Shown: piece after piece, positions 1 through 9,655 of the stretch | Position numbering within the stretch: the stretch's first letter is position 1 | How the letters are laid out: each line of letters opens with the position of its first letter | NCBI GenBank assembly: GCA_949126835.1 | Contig: OX421499.1 | Location: forward strand, 6,438,026 to 6,502,025 | Source: Anisus vortex | Lineage: Eukaryota; Mollusca; Gastropoda; Planorbidae | Direction: 5' to 3' | DNA: 64,000 nt | Made by a program: the position numbers and the translations under genes | The notes under the pieces: generated by a model | Told to the model about the DNA's origin: nothing | The model's input: the letters and a program-made list of their open reading frames with translations, nothing else | The model's database searches: none

Positions 1-17
1 CTTTTTCTTTAATAATT

Positions 18-190
18 ATAATATTTGTATAGCGCTGTCAACAAACATAATGTAAAATCAGAGCGCATTTAACATCGTGCAACAAACAACTAAGAACACG
101 GATATAATTCTATAGGCTGAAAGGGATATAAAACTAATGAATAATTTAAAACTTTACAAACAAAGGACAAAGCAAGTAAATATACAATTA
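18..190 (-). repeat. LINE 3'-end repeat, antisense copy
   Basis: Shares a block beginning TATAGCGCTGYCAACAAACA with 24838-25010, and on the opposite strand with 56830-57011. There it forms the 3' untranslated end of a LINE running into a TA microsatellite. This copy is therefore most simply a 5'-truncated LINE tail in antisense. No protein is encoded. Confidence 0.55.
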
Positions 191-409
191 AATTTACCCC
201 GTTTAATGTCAGGAGCCACCAGGGCTCGAGACTCAGGGATACCTACCAGTTTCGAAGATTGTTACATTATGTAAAATCATAAATTTTAAATATTGTATTT
301 TGCGCTTAGTTTGGTGGGACTAGAGCGCTTAAAATTGCAAAGGAATAAATGAATTTGATTTTACATTTTCAACGAAAGAATGAGGATGTCACTAAAAAAA
401 TACCTTTTG

Positions 410-487
410 TGATGTGTGGGGGCCCCTTTTGTGAGGGGGCCCCTGTTCCAATGGAAAATGTGGAACATGCCTAAATACGCCACTGGC
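410..487 (+). mobile_element. hAT-like terminal fragment
   Basis: The stretch with GAGGGGGCCCCTGTTCCA and ending CCTAAATACGCCACTGG nearly repeats the right end of the complete hAT-like element at 62520-63560. Only this terminus is recognisable here. The rest of 490-1040 shows a short GT run and no convincing gene. Confidence 0.5.
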
Positions 488-1041
488 CTTCACCCAGAAC
501 TTTCGTTACGCCAAACGAACGTGCTGTCTACCATGCTCTTTATTTATGGGCGCGATGGGAAAAAATCTTACTTAAAAAACAACAAAAAAGGAGGCCACGA
601 ATCGGATACGTTTGATAACGACCCTTTTTAACGTAAAATGTATATATTATTAGGATAAATAATTTTAACAAAACTTGCATTTTATTTTGGCCCTCAATCG
701 TCATATTGAGGGAATAAAAATAGTTTTACCGTTTCTCCATCTTTATTGTGTATGTGTGTGTGTGGGAGGGGGGATCTTTGATGGCCCCAAATGCAAACGG
801 CCTCCCGTGCGGCTCCATGTATATTATGTGATTAGCTTGGTTACTGAATGTTTAAAAATAGTGTAAGCTATGCAGTAAAGTACAGCTTGCTGTCGTAAAG
901 GAAACAGGGGTAAAATGAGATAGCGGGGCAAAACGAGACACACGAATTACTGAAAAACAGAAAGTGGAATCTGTACAGAAAACTTGAGTTTTGAAAAAAA
1001 GAAAAATTAAATTAAAAACATAGTTTCCCATAAGGGTGGTC

Positions 1042-1137
1042 GCGGTGGGGAGACTTAGTCTGGCACTGATGTTCTACTGGGCTTGTGGCGGCGCGGCGGG
1101 GAGACTTAGTCTGGCACTGACGCTCTACTGGGCTTCA
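1042..1137. repeat. Two-copy 53-bp tandem repeat
   Basis: GGGGAGACTTAGTCTGGCAC followed by a near-identical context occurs twice, 53 bp apart. Copy number is only two and no open frame is associated. Confidence 0.6.
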
Positions 1138-1544
1138 GGTAAATAAAGGCTTATAGTATATAATTTGGAAGTAAACAAAGATATATTATCGCTTGCTTTC
1201 AAAATATAGGAATAAAAATGTTCTTTCTGCCCCAGTATACTGTTTGTGAACAGAGAATGAATTTTCCGTTCATTAAGCGTAACGTGGATTTAGCTAAGAA
1301 GTAATGAACGAGAGGGTGAAGCAATATGTTATTAGAGTAGCGTAGAGACTTAAGGCAGATGTTATCATAAATTAATCAACAACAACAAAAAATACCACCT
1401 GCAAATGTACGTCTTTGGAGAAAGCACAAATTGAGTAGCCACGGGTGATAACTCAATAAATTACTAAAAATTATAATTATTTTCTCAGTATTCTCTCTTC
1501 CACCAGTTTTTTATCCTTAGTACTACTTATTAAAATGTTATACA

Positions 1545-2210
1545 TCATTTTTAGTATTCTATATAGAAGATTATTGCGTCCTACGCTCAACTGTGGTTTG
1601 TCCCGTCCTGCTTTTCTATTAGTGTTTTAAATGATGTTCACCACAAGCTACAAATAGGCCTACTCGTGGCTAACGTCTGAAAATCTGAGCTTTTAGAGTT
1701 GTCACTTCAGATACTCAATTTACAAACCCTAAACCGAAAATTTATAGTATAACACAGCAGTCGGCAACCTAAGGCACGCTTGCCTAACTTGGCACGCAGT
1801 GTGATTTTCAATGGCACACGAGAGTCATTCAAGAGGTGTTTTTTATAGATGAAAAAACAACAACATTATTTTCCGGTTCTGAATGAGGAAAACTGATTGT
1901 TGAAGCCGATGTTTCTGATTTGACTACATTTGAGTGAGTTGAACGCATTTACAAGAACGTGTCAAACAGCACTATAACTTTTAGACCACTGAAATGGATT
2001 TACATATTTCTTTAGTGAAATCAATTTCGAAACATTTAACTATATGTACTTATATACTTATATTAAGATTGATTATGGTTGGGCTTTTTCAGAAATACAT
2101 CAAAGCACTCAAAGCATAGTTTTCTAAACAAAGGCAAGACTTTCAAATTCATTGTCTCATTTTTTTTTATATCTCATCGAGCCTAACTGGCTTAATCTTA
2201 TTACAAACTT
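1545..2210. repeat. Dispersed repeat, copy 1 (with 29800-30715)
   Basis: Collinear with about 29800-30715: both contain the block CCACAAGCTACAAATAGGCC, the block TATAGTATAACACARC, a hAT-like TCGGCAACC segment followed by TTGGCACGCAG, and a downstream TTTCTTTAGTGAAATCAATT block. No protein is encoded. The hAT-like segment suggests a composite or nested element. Confidence 0.65.
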
Positions 2211-2457
2211 CTTAAAATAATATTATCTTTCTTTTTTTTCCCTTTTATAAAAGAATAAAGGGTTTACAACAGTCTTATAACTTTATATTGACCGAACGGT
2301 AAAAAGTAGTAAAATATTATACAAATATTATATGACCATAGATAAAATTAGGATGTAATAATCTTCTTTACAGAAGGAGCGTATATAAGAGAAGATTATA
2401 TCTATCATATTTTTTTTTTAAAGTATGCTTTATATAATAATATCTTTGTTTGTTTGC

Positions 2458-3075
2458 ATAATATGATAAATAATAATAAATAATAACGGTGCTTATATAG
2501 CGCATATCCCGTTGGTGACAGTTCTATGCGCAGACGACAGTTACAGAATACAGACAGACAACGAAATATATAGTAATACGCTAATTCTGCTGACGAAATA
2601 GGTGAGTCTTCAGCCGGCTCCTGAAGGTGTCATAGCTAGGGCTCTGGCGAAGCTGTAGTGGGAGGTGATTCCAAGCGGACGGTCCTGCGTAGGAAAATGA
2701 ACGTTCGCCAGCGGACACTAGCCTCACACGAGGGATCCGCAGAGTAAGCGCGTCAGATGCCGAACGAAGTGGGCGGGACTGGGTGTAGAGCTCCATACAA
2801 GAGCGAAGATAATCCGGGGCGCAGTTATTCAGGCACCTATAACAGAGGGAAGCCAGCTTATATGAGATCCGGTTGTTGATGGGTAGCCAGTGCAGAGATC
2901 GGAGCAGAGGATTGATATCATTTGACTTCTTCTTCTTGAGAACTAGTCGGGCTGCGCAGTTCTGGATACGTTGGAGTCCTTGAAGGGAGGAGGCCGGGAG
3001 ACCAGCCAAAAGCGAATTACAATAGTCCAAGCGGGAAAATGATGTAGATATTGTGATGCTCGGCGTAGGCACCTA
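2458..3075 (-). pseudogene. LINE reverse-transcriptase C-terminus, 5'-truncated
   Basis: The open frame 3072-2581 encodes the post-catalytic end of a non-LTR retrotransposon ORF2. It has the SRLDYCNSLLAGLP box, LQRIQNCAARL, LRSLHWLP and a terminal WNHLPLQLRQ motif, as in many CR1/Rex/Jockey-like polymerases. The catalytic palm and endonuclease are absent. The sense 3' end reaches a TAA-rich tail at 2458-2480. It is a dead LINE 3' end, in the same superfamily as the fragment at 55945-57011. The upstream TA run at 3077-3101 is a microsatellite. Confidence 0.8.
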
Positions 3076-3157
3076 GATAAATATATATATATATATATAT
3101 AATATATATTCTTTTCATCATACTTCATAAACTTCATTGTAAATATGTTATTCCGTA

Positions 3158-3620
3158 TTGGTATTCTGGGCAACGGAATGGTATTCTGGGCAGCAGATTT
3201 GTATTTTGGGCATCGTATAGGTCTTCAGGGCAACGGATTAGTTTTCTGGGCATCAAATTGGTCGTCCAGATTATTCTTCTGTGTAGCAGACAGGTCTTCT
3301 GGGCAGCAGATTCATTGTTTGTGGAGCTGATTCATCATCTGGGCAGCAGATGTGTCTTGTGGGCAACATATTGATCTTATGGGCATCAGATAAGTCTTAT
3401 GGGCACTGGATTGGTCTTATGTGTAGCGAATAAATACAACGGACAGAGTATTCGAGTATTTATTTTGGGCAGCTCATGTGTCGTCTTGGCAGAGGGATTG
3501 TGTTCAGGGCATTGGACAGATTTTGTGGGCAACAAATTGTTCTTTTGAACATTATATTGGTCTTATGGGTAGCGGATAGTCTTATAAGCAACATGTTTGT
3601 GTTTTTGACAATATATCGGA
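3158..3620 (+). repeat. Degenerate 20-24-bp minisatellite
   Basis: About twenty variants of GGTCTTCTGGGCAGCAGATT follow one another, with strong divergence between units. The short open frames across it (for example 3145-3330) are translations of the repeat and not taken as genes. Confidence 0.75.
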
Positions 3621-3699
3621 GCCAGCAAAAGAAAAAAAAAGCAAGAAAGGTTTGTGTCGATCCTATTGTAATAGAACAAGGGTAGCCAGCTTTAGAAAA

Positions 3700-5200
3700 G
3701 GATAATCATGTCTTTGTCGGCTGTATTCTAGGATTTGGTCAACATAAATTTGCTTAAAACAATCTACAAAGCTGAATAGTCTCTTCTCAGATTCAACCTT
3801 TTTTTGTATTTGATTTGAGATAATTAAGAGTCCTAAAATTTAGAATTTCACTTGAATGTCTTTTGTTACATCCTATTTATTACATACTTGGCGGCTGAAT
3901 AAATATATTGAGTGCATTATATAATCCTCTTCTATTTAAGTAATAGCATGTTGATTTGAGTAAAGTTTGTGACAGATGTTTAGAAAAAATTGAAATATAT
4001 ACTAGAAGTAGTCTAATAATGTATATTTATGTATATAATTGTACCTTATGGTTTTAAAACTAGTTAATATGTACAAACAACCCATCATTCCTACTCAACT
4101 TGCTTCAAATGTTAAAGACTCCATAATATATATTTTTTTTAAAATAAAAAAACCCAAACGTTTTTCTATGTTTTAGCAATAAAAAACATTAAAAAAAACT
4201 CTATTGTAGGTAACGGTATCATTTGTTGCTGGCGTCCTTAAAGATGGACAGATAGTTTTAACACCTCTGAAATAATTATTATTGTTTTAAACTAAATATC
4301 TAGATATGTTTATGCCTTCTACGAACATTAATTAACAAGGTTATGTTAATTTTTAGTCAATTTTTATCATTTTCATAAAATAAAAGTTTCATCTTTACAG
4401 ACTTGACTTTTGTTCCGAAATTTTATCAAACTCACGAAATAATTTGTTTCGAGCGCAAAAAAACAAACAAACTGAAAGCAGACAAATGAAGATAATATAT
4501 AGATAAATAAGTATATTTTCTTAACATTCTATGAAAAAATTGCAAACTATTAACTTAATTTTTTGTTTTAAATCGCATTTTACGAAGTGTCCTTAAAAAA
4601 ATACGCCAGCAAGATATGGGTTAATGCCTTCCAAAGACATGAAGGGGCTTCAACATCTTTCACCTGCGTACAGGATATGTACAACTAAACACACACCTCT
4701 TTCACGTGGAGCCAGAAAACTAAAACCAAAACCACCAACATGCCATCCTCCCATCTGTAAACTCCCAAATGAAACCGCAGCACATGACCCCTTTTAGTGC
4801 CCAGCATTTTAAGACCCTATCCAAATAAACCTCCCAAAAATTACAAAATCTTTTACTTTTTAATACGTTGAATACCCATTATGAACAGTTGTGAAAAGTC
4901 TGCAGTTTCCTGACCAGAGTTTCAAGCCGAAGGGCGAATGCTCAGATGGCTCATCGATCAGGATATTGAGGTTGATTATCATCATATCAATTTTAAGTTT
5001 CATCTTATGAAAGTATTTTTAGGAACTGGGAACTGAAAAGATTATCTACTCTTGTGGGTCAGTTAAATTAGGCGGCATCTCCGACAAGTTCTCTTCCTTT
5101 TGAAAAATTTCGCTGTTCGATTATCTGGAAATCTGTATAAATACAAATTTCAGAATGTATTGGTAAAGATGGTTTGCATTTAGTATATTCTTATCTTATA
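3700..5200. other. No recognisable gene or element
   Basis: AT-rich sequence without a coding frame I would defend. The stretch near 4209-4240 (GTATCATTTGTTGCTGGCG) recurs in reverse orientation at about 54816-54840, so part of it is repetitive. Near 5205-5260 a LINE-tail motif (TCTATAAAGAAGATTTTAGC) appears. Confidence 0.4.
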
Positions 5201-5375
5201 CACTAGAGACACTCCTTCTATAAAGAAGATTTTAGCGTCCTACACTCATCCATGGTTTAATTCTAGTCTAGATTGTTATTGTGTTGTATTTCTAAATTAG
5301 AATTATTGAGCCAGTTCCAACTATAAAGACACAAGGGTATAGCAATAAAGCGTGAATAGCCGTATTTAAGTTCTA

Positions 5376-5662
5376 AAGTCTGAATCCATGAAAGAACAAA
5401 ATTTAACTTGTAGTCTGAAAAAAGACTATCATCGAGTCTACAAACCAAAGTCTGAATCCATGAAAGAACAAAATTTAACCAGTAGTCTGAAAAAGACTAT
5501 CATTGAGTCTACAAACTAACGTCTGAATCCATGAAAGAACAAAATTTAACCAGTAGTCTGAAAAAAAGACTATCATTGAGTCTACAAACTAAAGTCTGAA
5601 TCCATGAAAGAACAAAATTTAACCAGTAGTCTGAAAAAGACTATCATTGAGCCTACAAACTA
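5376..5662 (+). repeat. 71-bp tandem repeat, four copies
   Basis: Four consecutive units share GTCTGAATCCATGAAAGAAC and end near GAGTCTACAAACTAA, starting at about 5376, 5448, 5520 and 5592. The open frames overlapping it come from the repeat. Confidence 0.85.
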
Positions 5663-5867
5663 TGAACTTTACCAGACCCATTCGTGGAGTAGAGTAAAAA
5701 TGGCTGTGTATAGTGGCGGCCACACTGTCTCCTTGAAGGCGTTGGCCTTTTGGTCCTTTGGGCAAAATTGTCTTGAAAGGATACCTCTACCTTTCCAAGA
5801 AAGAAATGAAGAAATATTAGTCTTTACTTTTTCCCTATAAATCTATAAATAGAGATTGTTGCTATAA

Positions 5868-6007
5868 ATGGGGCATGGTGGCCGAGCGGCAGCGCGTTCA
5901 AACGACGTACCAAATGTCAAGGGTTCGAATCCTGGAGAAGGCTAGAATTTGTAGTCAAGGCGGCTGGGCGTTCTGCTGGCCAAAAAAAATCGCCTAGCAT
6001 GCCGTGG
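5868..6007 (+). mobile_element. tRNA-derived SINE head
   Basis: An internal RNA polymerase III promoter is visible: A box TGGCCGAGCGGC near 5879 and B box GGGTTCGAATCC near 5921, followed by the SINE body GGCGGCTGGGCGTTCTGCTGGCC. The same layout occurs at 14128-14407 and, inverted, at 36303-36540. The tRNA-like head resembles tRNA-Ser/Leu type sequences. Its 3' end merges directly into the 31-bp array that follows. Confidence 0.8.
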
Positions 6008-6945
6008 CCACAGAAACTGGTGAACGCAGCTTCACCGGCCACAGAAACTGGTGAACGCAGCTTCACCGGCCACAGAAGCTGGTGAACGCAGCTTCACCGG
6101 CCACAGAAACTGGTGAACGCAGCTTCACCGGCCACAGAAACTTGTGAACGCAGCTTCACCGGCAACAGAAACTGGTGAACGCAGCTTCACCGGCTACAGA
6201 AACTGGTGAACGCAGCTTCACCGGCCACAGAAACTGGTGAACGCAGCTTCACCGGCCACAGAAACTGGTAAACGCAGCTTCACCGGCCACAGAAACTGGT
6301 GAACGCAGCTTCACCGGCCACAGAAACTGGTGAACGCAGCTTCACCGGCCACAGAAACTGGTGAACGCAGCTTCACCGGCCACAGAAACTGGTGAACGCA
6401 GCTTCACCGGCCACAGAAACTGGTGAACGCAGCTTCACCGGCCAGAGAAACTGGTGAACGCAGCTTCACCGGCAACAGAAACTGGTGAACGCAGCTTCAC
6501 CGGCAACAGAAACTGGTGAACGCAGCTTCACCGGCTACAGAAACTGGTGAACGCAGCTTCACCGGCAACATAAACTGGTGAACGCAGCTTCACCGTCAAC
6601 AGAAACTGGTGAACGCAGCTTCACCGGCAACAGAAACTGGTGAACGCAGCTTCACCGGCAACAGAAACTGGTGAACGCAGCTTCACCGGCTACAGAAACT
6701 GGTGAACGCAGCTTCACCGGCAACAGAAACTGGTGAACGAACGCAGCTTCACCGGCTACAGAAACTGGTGAACGCAGCTACACCGGCAACAGAAACTGGT
6801 GAACGGAGCTTCACCGGCAACAGAAACTGGTGAACGCAGCTTCACCGGCCACAGAAACTGGTGAACGCAGCTACACCGGCAACAGAAACTGGTGAACGCA
6901 GCTTCACCGGCCACAGAAACCGGTGAATGCAGCTTCACCGGCCCT
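6008..6945 (+). repeat. 31-bp minisatellite grown from a SINE 3' end
   Basis: About thirty copies of a 31-bp unit with CCACAGAAACTGGTGAACGC then AGCTTCACCGG. GGTGAA and TTCACC in each unit are reverse complements around a six-base loop, so every unit can form a hairpin. One unit of the same sequence forms the 3' end of the inverted SINE at 36303-36540, and the sequence after the array (GGCCCTACGGATTAATTG) matches that SINE's end. The open frame 6938-6756 is a translation of the array, not a gene. Confidence 0.9.
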
Positions 6946-6949
6946 ACGG

Positions 6950-7290
6950 ATTAATTGATCCGACAATGGGATACTTTACATTTTGTTTTTATTATTAGTT
7001 ACAATATTTATTAAAGCGTGGTAAAAAAAACAAACAAAAAAAACAGACAAATAAATATTGACACAATAACTAAAATTTTAATATAAAAATAACATTATAT
7101 AATTACCGTGAGTTTGTTTATTTATATGTTTGTTTGTTTGTGCTCTATAGGCTCCTAAGCCGTTTGACTAATCGGGTCAAATGGTAAATGTATAAATTGG
7201 AAACGTCCTCCAAAAGAAATTTTTATTATATGAACAATATTGCTTAATTCGTTATTTTTAAAAAAATTAACTAATCATGAAATAATAAAA
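6950..7290. repeat. AT-rich flank with dispersed repeat
   Basis: Contains a block (ACCGTGAGTTTGTTTATTTA, then GCTCCTAAGCCGTTTGACTA) that recurs at 39073-39200 and 39245-39390, and inverted at 52378-52500. No coding frame. Confidence 0.5.
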
Positions 7291-7655
7291 ATAAACCAAG
7301 AACAATATGGTTCAAATATATTTATCATTAAATGTCTTTATTATGTGTCATTGTATAAAAATATGATAAATATAGGAATAGGCTTATTATTTGCTGGATG
7401 GAAGGTGAAAGGGTAAGGGGAGGACCTAATTCTTTTATTTATAGAAATACATAAAATAAAATATTTTTTCAAACTTCCAGCCTGGTCTAGTATTACAAAA
7501 GTGTAATGTTGATTGATTTTTAGAGCTTAAATTATTGGTGGATGCACTTAACTTATACTATAACACTTATAAATGTGATTCCGTTCAAATTAACGGGAAA
7601 ACAAGAAAAACGAACTGACCTAGTATACGTTTACACGGAGGCACTTGTTGCTACT

Positions 7656-7671
7656 GTCCCACTTATGGGAC
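7656..7671. repeat. Short hairpin motif in a dispersed repeat
   Basis: GTCCCACTTATGGGAC, a six-base stem with a four-base loop, also occurs at 43035-43050 (the paralogous position) and 29425-29440, and with one change at 41513-41528. A degenerate copy lies near 41131-41147. It sits inside dispersed repeats rather than a recognised gene. Confidence 0.7.
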
Positions 7672-7899
7672 GTTTTTTTTATAACGTCAATATCTCAAAA
7701 GTTTTTTTTTAAAGCAGAATAAAAAGCCGTTCCTTACATTGTAGCCCAAACACTAAAAGATATCTAAAATTGAAAAAAATCACGACCTCAGCAGAATATG
7801 GGTTAAACAAAAAACATTGTAATCATTGGTTTCTCCGTCGTTTTGACTGGCATAACCACTAGTACAGCATAAAAAACAAAAGAACCCCAAGCATTTGAT

Positions 7900-8284
7900 T
7901 CAAATTCCGAGATTTGATTTTTTAAGGAAGAAAAAATCCCTTTCAATATTATAAATATTATCTGGTACAATATACGTGTTGATTGACGACGATATCACGT
8001 ATCCTGACGAGTTCATAAACTGTAATATCTCTGCAGCCTCGTCTTTCGTTCGGTATGGCAGAAACTCCATCTGAACCACGTGCACGTTGACCTTCTGGAA
8101 GAACTCCCGGGCGCCCCTCAGGGCCTGGTGCTCGCTGTTCTCTATGTCCATCTTCACGAAAGCCAGTGCCCCTTCCAGCAGAGGGACCAGGTCGTCCATG
8201 CAGATTGTGTGGACATAGACAGTGTCGTTGACCTTGGCAGAGCCTACCTGAGAATTGTTCAGTCTTGTTGCGCCAACGTTACTC
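7900..8284 (-). CDS. Gene A exon 5: FkbM C-terminal half and stop
   Basis: The acceptor TTTGTTCACAG gives a 385-bp exon ending KKSNLGI and TGA, the same length as in gene B. It contains VYVHTICMDD, the KMDIENSEHQ motif and VQMEFLPYR. The plus-strand open frame at 8080-8424 is its shadow. Confidence 0.85.
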
Positions 8285-9615
8285 CTGTGAACAAAAAAAT
8301 ACAATCAAAACATCCTTTGAATATTACGTCACCGTTATCGGGCGGTAGTGAGTTTGTCGTTGGAAGGTGCCGGGTTGGAATGCTGGTAAAGGCTAGGAAT
8401 GTTCAAGCTAAGATGTGTACCTGACTTTAGGTGGGAAAAGTAAAAGCGGCTGGGCGTTGTGCTGGCCACACAATCCCCTACTTTACCGGAACTATAGATT
8501 GAATTCATCCGACGAAGTTAACTAGTTTTCACTTATCTAATTTTTTTTTACGTAATGTTTCCTTCTCAAACATGTTGATCCACGGACAGAACGAGTTCTC
8601 CAATATCCCAGGAGACACAAGTCTAAAGTCTGTCTTTAAGCCTACCCTTCAAATTAGGAAAAGAAGCCACTGACGTTCAAACTGGATTTGAATTGAAGTT
8701 CTTCTGAATGTCCATTCCAACGCACTGCCTGCAATATCACTATATATGCCCCATATATTATACAATTCTCCTTATAAAATACACTTTTATCTCAGAATCT
8801 CTCAGTGTATAAGGCTACAGTTACATATAGAAGGCGCCACAGATTCAAACTCCAAATGACTTCTTCTTGTGACCATACACACTAATTATCTGAATGGATA
8901 CTCTTTACATTACATAAACCAACTGTTTATCTGTAGATTCTGCAGGCATTACGGCCCACACTAACTATCTAAATGTAACACACAAAAAAAAAAGTATTTA
9001 TTTGTACAAGTGGTCTTACTTTGCAGATATGGTTTTAAGTTCTCGATGGTCACCATATAAGGCGTTGTTTACTATGGTCACTTCCGATCCTAGTCCACTG
9101 ATTCTCACGGCCGTCTGGATGTGCTGGACATTCCTCGGCAGCATCTCCACGGCCAGCGCTCGGCGCCCCATAGCTGCGGCGAAGAGCGTGTACTCCCCAA
9201 TGTTGCTGCCGATGTCAACAAAGACCATGTCTGGAAAACGCTTGGATAGAGATCATTGATGGGTTACAATTCACTTTACAAATGGAACTTTTAGATTTTT
9301 AAGGTAATATTTGTATTTCTCTCACTTTCTCTCTCTATGATTTAATATCTGTTTACTTATCAATTGTGTCTGTCTTTCGGACTGTCTATCTATTTAACTT
9401 TCTATCTATTAATCTATCCGTTTATCTATTTTTCTATCACTATTTTTATATATTTATCCATAGATTTATTTATCTATCAATAAATTAATCTATAAATGTA
9501 TCTAGATATTTTTATTGTAATATATCTATTTAGCTATTCATCTATCTGTTTAAAAATCAATCTATTTATGTATCAATTTCTCTCTCTATCTACTTATATA
9601 TCTATATTTTCATCA

Positions 9616-9655
<40 letters not shown>

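Noticed and set aside
5868..5945. Genuine tRNA gene
   Set aside because: A and B boxes are good, but the fold lacks a proper acceptor stem and the sequence continues into a SINE body seen elsewhere.
6756..6938. Minus-strand open frame of 60 codons
   Set aside because: It translates the 31-bp minisatellite; period 31 bp is not a multiple of three and the peptide repeats accordingly.
6008..6945. Possible CRISPR array
   Set aside because: Units are contiguous with no unique spacers, and the genome is eukaryotic. It is a minisatellite.
8080..8424. Plus-strand 114-codon frame
   Set aside because: Antisense shadow of gene A exon 5; the same shadow appears opposite gene B exon 5.
9016..9230. Exon 4 of gene A starting at the TTTTCCAG acceptor
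   Set aside because: It would put the SAM motif out of frame with exon 3. The acceptor ten bases upstream gives RFPDMVFVDIG in phase 0 in both genes.
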